Positions 1-4,593 of a stretch of DNA of 23,052 nt are shown here, piece after piece. The notes beneath the pieces are model-generated. The model was given only the letters and a program-made list of their open reading frames with translations, did no database searches and had not been told where the DNA came from. The position numbers were made by a program, and so were the translations under genes. Source of the stretch: a virus; IMG/VR virus record IMGVR_UViG_3300006795_000001, positions 1 through 23,052 of that record. One strand, written 5' to 3'. Position 1 is the first letter of the stretch; the number at the start of each line of letters is the position of its first letter.

Positions 1-2
1 AT

Positions 3-152
3 AAAAGAAATATAGATTCCTTAAATCTTGTATCCCTTTGCCACAAATGTCACGGAAAGACGAACTATAATCGCGATAAAGGGCAGACCTTCTTTGAAGA
101 ACAACGAGACGGTCTGAAAGTAGCAACTAACCAACCAAACAGGGGGGAGTGA
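3..152 (+). CDS. HNH endonuclease, C-terminal fragment (5' end outside window)
   Basis: An open frame enters from the left edge and stops with TGA at 150-152, giving about 49 residues. It contains LVSLCHKCHGKTNYNRDKG, the typical end of a phage HNH nuclease: a Cys-x2-Cys zinc pair, the last catalytic or structural His, and the K-T-N-x-N-R tail. Members of this family cut double-stranded DNA and are often free-standing homing endonucleases in phage late regions; some instead assist terminase. The His-Asn part of the motif lies upstream of the window, so activity cannot be judged. The next gene starts 38 bases downstream. The family call is good; the role is not determined. Confidence 0.75.
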   Translation, partial: KRNIDSLNLVSLCHKCHGKTNYNRDKGQTFFEEQRDGLKVATNQPNRGE

Positions 153-163
153 TTCTCCCCTTT
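144..163 (+). terminator. Possible weak terminator or attenuator hairpin after the HNH gene
   Basis: GGGGAG at 144-149 pairs perfectly with CTCCCC at 155-160 around a 5-base loop, followed by only three T. The hairpin overlaps the HNH stop codon. The short T run argues for attenuation or an mRNA end rather than efficient termination. Confidence 0.35.
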
Positions 164-189
164 AGCAAACCCTAATAAGGAGAATTAAA

Positions 190-684
190 ATGAAAGTAAA
201 ATTAGAAGAAATTCACTTGGTTTCACTTTACACGCCTGCTGACATTGACGGTCTAGGTGGTGCAAAGAGTCCAGTTGTATGTTTGATGAAAAACTTTGAC
301 CTAGCATTGATTGTGATCGGTCTTTCCAGTCCGCTTGCCGCTGGAGTTGTCACGGTTGAATCATGTTCGGATATTGTTCCTACAGTTGCCACAAAGATCA
401 TGTTTCCGTTTTATCGTTATGAAACCTCTTTGATCTTAGCGAATGGCGATGTTCATGGCGCACGTACTTGGACGACAACTGCCGCCGCAGGGTTAATTCC
501 TGCTGCAACAGGAACTCCGTCAATGTATGCGATTGAGGTCAAGGCTTCAATGTTGTTGGCTGATCATATTGGATTCCGGCTTTGTATAGCAGACCCCGCT
601 GCTGCTTCTGTCGGCTGGGCTGTTGCAATTATGTCCGGTGGTCGTTTTCAAGATGCAAATTTGACTGCGCAGGCAGTTATCTAA
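190..684 (+). CDS. Candidate head decoration or minor capsid protein, beta-sandwich type
   Basis: This 164-residue protein starts at ATG after a clear AAGGAG site. It has no signal peptide or convincing membrane segment. Alternating hydrophobic strands (FDLALIVIGLSS, YAIEVKASMLLADHIGFRLCI) and the closing VGWAVAIMSGGRF resemble small beta-sandwich proteins encoded next to the capsid gene in many siphovirus-like phages: a strand-rich core, a Y-x-I-E-V strand, then an A-I-x-S-x-x-R end. Its place between the head genes and the head-tail connector fits a capsid-surface or capsid-stabilising protein. The resemblance is by pattern only. It could instead be an unassigned virion protein; membership of the virion is more secure than the exact role. 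Confidence 0.55.
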   Translation: MKVKLEEIHLVSLYTPADIDGLGGAKSPVVCLMKNFDLALIVIGLSSPLAAGVVTVESCSDIVPTVATKIMFPFYRYETSLILANGDVHGARTWTTTAAAGLIPAATGTPSMYAIEVKASMLLADHIGFRLCIADPAAASVGWAVAIMSGGRFQDANLTAQAVI

Positions 685-717
685 CAAACGCCAAAATACT
701 GAAAGGAGTATTTTCCA

Positions 718-858
718 ATGTTAAAGGAAGAAATTGAACAGGTAGAAGCAATAGCCAGAATGATAGCCAAAGAAGAAATTGCCTTGGCAATAAAAGAAGA
801 AAAGGATAAGGCTGGTTATAAGGAAATACCAGAAACCGACAAAGAAGTAAAAGAATAG
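718..858 (+). CDS. Small charged helical protein, unknown function (46 aa)
   Basis: An ATG follows AAAGGAGT with good spacing and the frame runs 46 residues to TAG. The product is rich in Glu, Lys and Ile (MLKEEIEQVEAIARMIAKEE...) and is predicted by eye to be one long amphipathic helix with a hydrophilic tail. It sits between two candidate capsid-surface proteins, 33 bases after one and 32 before the next, in the same direction. No family is recognised. The ribosome site, the placement and the absence of any competing frame support it as real. Confidence 0.6.
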   Translation: MLKEEIEQVEAIARMIAKEEIALAIKEEKDKAGYKEIPETDKEVKE

Positions 859-890
859 TTCCAAAAATAAATTAAGGAGGGTTAATCCCT

Positions 891-1394
891 ATGAACTCAA
901 TAACACAAGATGCGATTGCTCAGGTGGTTCGTGGCATTAAAATAGAAACAGCCGTGTTTCTCAATGCTACCTACATCAAAGTCGCTCAGGTTTCAATTTT
1001 CACAGTAATCGGAAGAGTACGAATACTGTATTTGGGTATCGAGGCCATCACCTTATGGTCGGCAGATGCGACGACAATTAAATTTGGTTATGATGCCAGC
1101 ACTCCGGCAGTTGCAGCAGTTGATCTTTGCGCGGCCTCAGGTGCATTGACATCTTTAGCAATCGGAAAAAGAGTTTCTGTACTTGGCGATGCTCTTGCTA
1201 CGGACGCATTGGAATCAGCCAATTCCGGTGTGTCCTTGAAAACCAATGCAGTAGACATCGGTTCCGAAAATGGTGTCGGTGTAATTTTTGTCACCGGTGC
1301 AGGCGCAGCTCAGACCGGAATTACAGCAACATCAAAAATGACTTGCTTGTGGATTCCGCAGTCCGATAATGCTTATGTTGAATCGTTAATTTAA
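891..1394 (+). CDS. Candidate head decoration/structural protein (167 aa)
   Basis: ATG follows AAGGAGGG, a very strong ribosome site. After a short N-terminal helix (ITQDAIAQVVRGIKIE), the product is beta-rich: FTVIGRVRILYLGIEAITLW, then TTIKFGY, VDLCAASG, GKRVSVLGDAL, and a final MTCLWIPQSDNAYVESLI. The order F-T-V-x-G-R-V ... D-L-C-A ... small-residue loop ... strand ... W-x-P-x-S-D-x-A-x-V matches my memory of unassigned structural proteins near phage capsid genes, where they are thought to decorate the shell. No catalytic motif is visible. The ribosome site lies in a small hairpin (AGGG...CCCT), which could moderate translation. Confidence 0.55.
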   Translation: MNSITQDAIAQVVRGIKIETAVFLNATYIKVAQVSIFTVIGRVRILYLGIEAITLWSADATTIKFGYDASTPAVAAVDLCAASGALTSLAIGKRVSVLGDALATDALESANSGVSLKTNAVDIGSENGVGVIFVTGAGAAQTGITATSKMTCLWIPQSDNAYVESLI

Positions 1395-1407
1395 TTTTAA
1401 CCTTTAA

Positions 1408-1433
1408 GGGAGGGATTGAAATATATCCCTCCC
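1408..1433 (+). terminator. Hairpin after the decoration-type gene, possible terminator or mRNA end
   Basis: GGGAGGGA at 1408-1415 pairs perfectly with TCCCTCCC at 1426-1433 around a 10-base AT-rich loop. Only GATTT follows, so a strong intrinsic terminator is unlikely. It lies in the 56 bases between two genes and could stabilise the 3' end of the head-gene mRNA or weaken read-through. Confidence 0.4.
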
Positions 1434-1450
1434 GATTTGAAAGGAAAAAT

Positions 1451-1663
1451 ATGATTTGGCAATTACATCACCAGTTTAGGGATGGTCATTTAGAAATGCA
1501 AGCACAAAAAGAGTTTCCGTTATCTGGGAAAGAGGGAGTTGATTCAATAAACGATAGGTTTCAATTGTGGTTTAATAAGATAAAAAATAGTCATCCCGTT
1601 CCCCAAAATGCACAGTGGTTAGTTTGTAATCAAAAAGACACAAATTTTTTGGTTACACCATAA
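1451..1663 (+). CDS. Small protein of unknown function (70 aa)
   Basis: ATG is preceded by GAAAGGAAAA. The 70 residues are soluble in character, rich in Gln, Asn and Phe (MIWQLHHQFRDGHLEMQAQK at the start), with no membrane segment or metal motif. The TAA is 15 bases before the connector gene, whose ribosome site overlaps this gap. The N-terminal WQLHHQF and the QWLVCNQKD strand near the end suggest a compact alpha/beta fold, but no family is recognised. Codon use and spacing look like the neighbouring genes. Confidence 0.55.
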   Translation: MIWQLHHQFRDGHLEMQAQKEFPLSGKEGVDSINDRFQLWFNKIKNSHPVPQNAQWLVCNQKDTNFLVTP

Positions 1664-1678
1664 AAGGATGATGAACGA

Positions 1679-2698
1679 ATGAATGTCAAATTAATTACTC
1701 CCCCGACCGTGGAACCAGTGGATTTGGCATCTTTAAAGCTTCATCTTCGTCTTGATTCCGGTTCTTTCGCCGATAACATTGACGAAACAATTTCGCTCGC
1801 GCCGGGCAGTCATGCAATTAATAACGATTATACTCATATTGTTGGCGATTGGATTGAAGTTATCGGGTATTCAGCTCTTGTAGTTGCTCAATATGGAATA
1901 GCCACGACTGGTGGCATAGTTGATATTAAAATACAGGAAACGGATGACAAGACTTCAATTAATGACTGGTCAACTGGTGCATTTACGCAGGTCACAATTG
2001 GAGCGACTTCATCTACTCAGGAGAAAGCATACACTGGGATAAAGAGATATATCCGAACAGTTGCAAAGGTTACGGTTCAGGCAGGCGAATTTTCAACAAC
2101 GGTTATCAGGCTTATCTCAACATCTTATGAGGACGACCTTTTAAATTCGATTATCACGGCCTCGCGCGAATACATAGAGGATATCACAAGCAGGGCCTTA
2201 CTGACTCAGACATGGGAATATTACCCTGTTAATTGGCCGGGAAGAAGTGGTTATCGTGGCACACCATCGCGCGAGCCAAATATGGAATTTATGCAAATGA
2301 ATAACCTTGCTAGTTATTATATTAAACTTCCCTTCGGCAATTTGCAAAGTGTTACGTCTATAAAATGGAAAGACACGTCAGGAGCGGAAACAATCCTGAC
2401 TGAAAATACAGATTACATAGTAGAAACAAATGGAGATCAATGTGGAAAAATAATTCTACCGTGGGGATGTGTATGGTCCACAGGACAACTCTATCCGTCA
2501 AATCCAATAACAATAAGGTTTATTTCGGGATGGACAACAGCCGCTTTAGTTCCTTCCAAAATTAAGGCGGCAATGAAAATGATTGTAGCCGATTTATACG
2601 TAAACAGGGAAAGGAAAGTTTTGAGTAGTTATAATTATCAAGAAAATAAAGCGGTGCAATCATTGCTTGCAAGCGTAAAATTATGGGATGAATTTTAA
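1679..2698 (+). CDS. Head-tail connector (HK97 gp6-like / phiE125 gp8 family) with inserted beta-domain
   Basis: The 339-residue product starts KLITPPTVEPVDLASLKLHL, the usual opening of gp6-like connectors, which form a ring under the portal. The family continues from about residue 150: YEDDLLNSIITASREYIEDI, SRALLTQTWEYY, LPFGNLQSVTSIKWKD, a Y-x-V ... G-x-I strand pair, ITIRFISGW, and a final helix KAAMKMIVADLYVNRE. Ordinary members go from the first helix straight to the second. Here about 115 residues (roughly 33-148) intervene and look like a separate beta-sandwich: VDIKIQETDD, WSTGAFTQVTIGA, AYTGIKRYIRTVAKVTV. That segment resembles small capsid-associated beta proteins. AAAGGATGA precedes the ATG. 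Confidence 0.85.
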   Translation: MNVKLITPPTVEPVDLASLKLHLRLDSGSFADNIDETISLAPGSHAINNDYTHIVGDWIEVIGYSALVVAQYGIATTGGIVDIKIQETDDKTSINDWSTGAFTQVTIGATSSTQEKAYTGIKRYIRTVAKVTVQAGEFSTTVIRLISTSYEDDLLNSIITASREYIEDITSRALLTQTWEYYPVNWPGRSGYRGTPSREPNMEFMQMNNLASYYIKLPFGNLQSVTSIKWKDTSGAETILTENTDYIVETNGDQCGKIILPWGCVWSTGQLYPSNPITIRFISGWTTAALVPSKIKAAMKMIVADLYVNRERKVLSSYNYQENKAVQSLLASVKLWDEF

Positions 2699-2907
2699 TG
2701 AGATGTGGGTACTGCGGAAGTAATCTTCATACGATTACAAATTGCCCTAAGACATTTAGCGGATCAGCAAATAGGAATCGAATGAACTGTGCTTATTGCG
2801 GATCTCGGGACCACAACATTGAGGCATGTCCAAAGACATGGGGTGGTAATGCAGCGCGTGTGTGGCATCCCGAAATAGTGAAAGACTATTTCGTAAAGGA
2901 TCGATGA
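2698..2907 (+). CDS. Double CCHC zinc-knuckle protein (69 aa)
   Basis: The start overlaps the connector stop (TAATG). Two retroviral-type zinc knuckles with exact C-x2-C-x4-H-x4-C spacing are visible: Cys3, Cys6, His11, Cys16 and Cys31, Cys34, His39, Cys44. Each is followed by CPKT and a small Ser/Gly segment, so the protein is a tandem duplication plus the tail NAARVWHPEIVKDYFVKDR. Zinc knuckles of this kind bind single-stranded nucleic acid or proteins. Small proteins of this build occur beside head-tail genes in other phages, but I know of no tested function. A role in DNA packaging or head completion is inference from location. Confidence 0.8.
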   Translation: MRCGYCGSNLHTITNCPKTFSGSANRNRMNCAYCGSRDHNIEACPKTWGGNAARVWHPEIVKDYFVKDR

Positions 2908-3140
2908 TGGGGAAATATATTGATATTCCGATAGAAGCAGCGAAGCGAATCGCCGAGGGCTTTGAAAAAGATCAGGTAATTATCGTTTGCTGGGATGCGA
3001 AGCACGGCAAAACTCATGTGACGACTTATGGAAAAACGATAGAAGATTGCAGTCAGGCGGCAAAGGGTGGAAATCTCGTAAAGAAGGCTCTCGGATGGCC
3101 AGATGAATTGTGTCACACTAAACCGGTAAGGTCAAAGTAA
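2907..3140 (+). CDS. Small conserved-type phage protein, unknown function (77 aa)
   Basis: The frame could begin at 2862, 2904 or 2907. ATG at 2907 is preferred: it overlaps the previous stop (TGATG), has AAAGGA six bases upstream, and begins right before the conserved-looking GKYIDIPIEAAKRIAEGFEK. The protein continues DQVIIVCWDAKHGKTHVTTY, then GKTIEDCSQAAKGGNLVKKA and LGWPDELCHTKP. This pattern (strand, WD-x-x-HG-x-x-HVTTYGKT, helix with GGN, LGWP-x-x-L) is one I associate with uncharacterised small phage proteins. No catalytic role can be assigned. Translational coupling to both neighbours places it in the head-tail joining operon. Confidence 0.7.
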   Translation: MGKYIDIPIEAAKRIAEGFEKDQVIIVCWDAKHGKTHVTTYGKTIEDCSQAAKGGNLVKKALGWPDELCHTKPVRSK

Positions 3141-3460
3141 TGAACATTGGAGAACGAAATAAAAGAATAACGATCCAGTACCAGACTAAAGTTCCTGACG
3201 GGATGGGCGGATCGACTACCTTATGGGTTACTTATAAAGATGTTTGGGCTTCCATTAAACCATTAACATCACAGAGAAAAACAGAGGCTATGCAACAGGG
3301 AATTAATGCAAGTCACGAAATTAATATTTATTATTTATCCGCGTTCAAAGCATCATGGCGTATAAAATTTGGCAACAGATATTTTTCGATAGGTGGAATT
3401 TCAAATCCTTTAGAAGCGAATAAAGAATTGATTATTCTTTGCTTGGAGGCGGCAGGTTGA
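3140..3460 (+). CDS. Head closure / head-tail adaptor protein (SPP1 gp16-like, Phage_H_T_join family)
   Basis: The start overlaps the preceding stop (TAATG). The 106 residues open with the family signature MNIGERNKRITIQYQTKVPD, a GMGG turn, then WVTYKDVWASIKPL. The middle ASHEINIYYLSAF and the end (KFGNRYFSIGGISNPLEANK, ELIILCLEAA) match the all-beta head-closure fold. These proteins bind beneath the connector ring and seal the DNA-filled head before tail attachment. Length is normal for the family. Its position between the connector and the tail terminator is the standard one. Confidence 0.85.
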   Translation: MNIGERNKRITIQYQTKVPDGMGGSTTLWVTYKDVWASIKPLTSQRKTEAMQQGINASHEINIYYLSAFKASWRIKFGNRYFSIGGISNPLEANKELIILCLEAAG

Positions 3461-3867
3461 CAAATTTACTCACAGCAATATTCGGAAAGTTCACCAGTTC
3501 ATCATTTTCCAATGATGTTGGCGGGAGAGTTTTCCTTGACGAAGCGCCAACGGGAGCCGAATTTCCTTATTGTGTTTATTTTGTTGTTGCTGGAACTCCG
3601 GAAAATGCTTTTCAAAAGAAGGGCAAAGAAATATTAATTCAGTTTTCTCTATTTTCATCTTCACAAAGCGCAGTAGAAATAACAGGAATGTATAATGATC
3701 TTATCGCTCTATTTGACGAATGCACATTGACCATAACGAGTAATATTTTCAATAATATGCACTGGTCAAATCTAACGACAATGATCGAGGATATAACAAC
3801 TACGGACGGAACGCAGACAGTGAAACATTACGCAGTGGATTTTGTAATAACGACACAGGAAGCATAA
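3457..3867 (+). CDS. Tail terminator / tail completion protein
   Basis: The best start is TTG at 3457, overlapping the previous TGA (TTGA), with GGAGG seven bases upstream. TTG at 3439 is in frame but has no ribosome site. The 136 residues begin with a helix (MTNLLTAIFGKF), then RVFLDEAPTGAEFPYCVYFV, EILIQFSLFSS, a helix with YNDLIALFDEC, and a final HYAVDFVITTQ strand. This alpha/beta layout, with P-Y-C/V in the first strand and F-D-x-C ending the helix, fits the terminator ring that caps the finished tail tube and joins it to the head. The gene is in the expected position after the closure protein. Confidence 0.7.
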   Translation: MTNLLTAIFGKFTSSSFSNDVGGRVFLDEAPTGAEFPYCVYFVVAGTPENAFQKKGKEILIQFSLFSSSQSAVEITGMYNDLIALFDECTLTITSNIFNNMHWSNLTTMIEDITTTDGTQTVKHYAVDFVITTQEA

Positions 3868-3912
3868 AGATCTATCAAGGTGACGGCTTAGGCCGGGAAA
3901 GGGAAAAGAGAA

Positions 3913-4050
3913 ATGACAGTAGCAGCATTGATTGAGATATTGAAGGTGCATAAACCAGACGCAGAAGTACGTATCTTCAGCACGGATTATAATACTGATC
4001 TTGGTATTGAGGAAGTTGAAGACCTGGAAGATGTGATAATTCTGCATTGA
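3913..4050 (+). CDS. Small acidic protein A (45 aa), paralogue of the gene at 6489
   Basis: ATG follows AAGGGAAAAGAG. The product MTVAALIEILKVHKPDAEVR continues to IEEVEDLEDVIIL. The gene at 6489-6626 encodes a protein of exactly the same length with the same plan: MTV-x-x-L-x-x-x-L, K, P-x-A-x-V, an aromatic and Asp-rich middle, then I-x-x-V-x-I. Similar short proteins with an MTV-x-E-L-I start and PDAEV occur widely in phages without known function. Identity between the pair is partial, so the duplication is old or the two were acquired separately. Together they bracket the glycosyltransferase gene. Confidence 0.65.
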   Translation: MTVAALIEILKVHKPDAEVRIFSTDYNTDLGIEEVEDLEDVIILH

Positions 4051-4061
4051 AGGAACAGGCT

Positions 4062-4101
4062 GTGGCGCAGGAACTACATGGGGGTACGGTATAATGCTTA
4101 A
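4062..4101 (+). repeat. Degenerate copy of the distal-tail/hub gene junction (left part)
   Basis: The sequence here, ending GGGTACGGTATAATGCTTAA, resembles bases 14307-14346, where the distal tail gene ends and the hub gene begins (GGGTGCGGTATAATGCTTAA). The upstream GGAACTACATGGG also parallels GGCACTTCGTGGG there. The matching right part resumes at 4377 after the reverse-strand cassette. There is no gene for it to serve here: the ATG at 4094 opens only onto the antisense of the cassette. Confidence 0.6.
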
Positions 4102-4108
4102 AAATAGA

Positions 4109-4315
4109 CTAAGGGTTTGGTTCAATCCGCCCTCTTATTATTGCTTCGCCACTATAGAAGGAAATAATATGGGAATTTTTATCACCAATTATAGTGCGTA
4201 TTTGAAGATTTTCAAAAGCTTGCCCTGCTCTATCAATAGCGTCTATTACCCATTTTGGGTATTTTTTCTTAGTCACGATAGAACCGCCCAAAATATTCGT
4301 ACTATATTTAACCAT
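4109..4315 (-). CDS. Reverse-strand accessory (moron-like) protein, 68 aa, unknown
   Basis: The protein begins MVKYSTNILGGSIVTKKKYP and continues WVIDAIDRAGQAFENLQIRT, then a strand-rich end with IISFYSGEAIIRGRI. It looks like a normal small alpha/beta protein with no membrane segment. On the reverse strand, GGAGG lies nine bases before the ATG and a TTGCCT-N16-TACAAT promoter lies further upstream. These two signals make it the real gene here rather than the overlapping forward frame at 4094-4384. It lies alone, against the direction of the late genes, which is how independently expressed lysogeny or host-modifying genes are often arranged. No family is recognised. Confidence 0.65.
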   Translation of the reverse strand: MVKYSTNILGGSIVTKKKYPKWVIDAIDRAGQAFENLQIRTIIGDKNSHIISFYSGEAIIRGRIEPNP

Positions 4316-4336
4316 TTTTCAATCCTCCATAACTTA

Positions 4337-4364
4337 ATTGTATATTATTTTGGAGAAAAGGCAA
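4337..4364 (-). promoter_or_regulatory. Probable sigma-70 promoter for the reverse gene at 4109-4315
   Basis: Read on the reverse strand, TTGCCT (4359-4364) is separated by 16 bases from TACAAT (4337-4342), with the ribosome site and ATG just downstream. Four of six and five of six bases match the consensus boxes. Confidence 0.5.
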
Positions 4365-4376
4365 GGGGATTTGCAG

Positions 4377-4398
4377 ATGCTTAACTTTACTACAACGA
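4377..4398 (+). repeat. Degenerate copy of the hub gene start (right part)
   Basis: Bases 4377-4397 match 14339-14359 at 20 of 21 positions (ATGCTTAAC, one C/T difference, then TTACTACAAC). In frame this reads MLNFTTT compared with MLNLTTT in the hub protein, then diverges and stops after 26 codons. It is a broken gene start, now acting as the leader of the gene at 4408. Confidence 0.6.
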
Positions 4399-4407
4399 AA
4401 GGAACGC

Positions 4408-4593
4408 ATGGAAAAACAACTCATAGACATCACAAGACAGGAATGGATTTCTCTTAGATGGGAAGAGGCTCCGCAGGCATTAGGAGACGAAGAGAGGGTT
4501 TTTATTTCAACCGGTAATCGTACCCCAGACGAAGCACGGCAGGCAATGGAAGATTGGGATAGCACAGCAGAAGAAAGGAAAGACATTGAATAA
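4408..4593 (+). CDS. Small acidic protein upstream of the glycosyltransferase (61 aa)
   Basis: ATG is preceded by GAAAGGAACGC. The product starts MEKQLIDITRQEWISLRWEE and ends with an acidic helix (DEARQAMEDWDSTAEERKDI), apart from a short strand RVFISTGNRTP. Tryptophan and acidic residues are prominent, and there is no metal or membrane motif. Its end overlaps the glycosyltransferase start by eight bases, so the two are translationally coupled; it may be a partner or chaperone of that enzyme. No family is recognised. Confidence 0.6.
   Translation: MEKQLIDITRQEWISLRWEEAPQALGDEERVFISTGNRTPDEARQAMEDWDSTAEERKDIE

Larger units (their letters stand above)
4094..4384. mobile_element. Inserted reverse-strand mini-cassette flanked by 8-bp direct repeats
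   Basis: ATGCTTAA occurs at 4094-4101 and again at 4377-4384. Removing one copy plus the intervening bases (283 in total) restores a continuous sequence resembling the start of the hub gene at 14339 (ATGCTTAAC, then TTACTACAAC). The intervening DNA carries one reverse-strand gene with its own ribosome site and a plausible promoter. I see no terminal inverted repeats and no transposase, so it is not a normal insertion sequence. Integration by recombination at short homology, or excision-prone gain, is inference. Confidence 0.5.

Noticed and set aside
4094-4384. Forward open frame of 96 codons
   Set aside because: It is antisense to the reverse 68-residue gene, which has a ribosome site and promoter. 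Its ATG is only the copied hub start and its product is a non-natural-looking mix.
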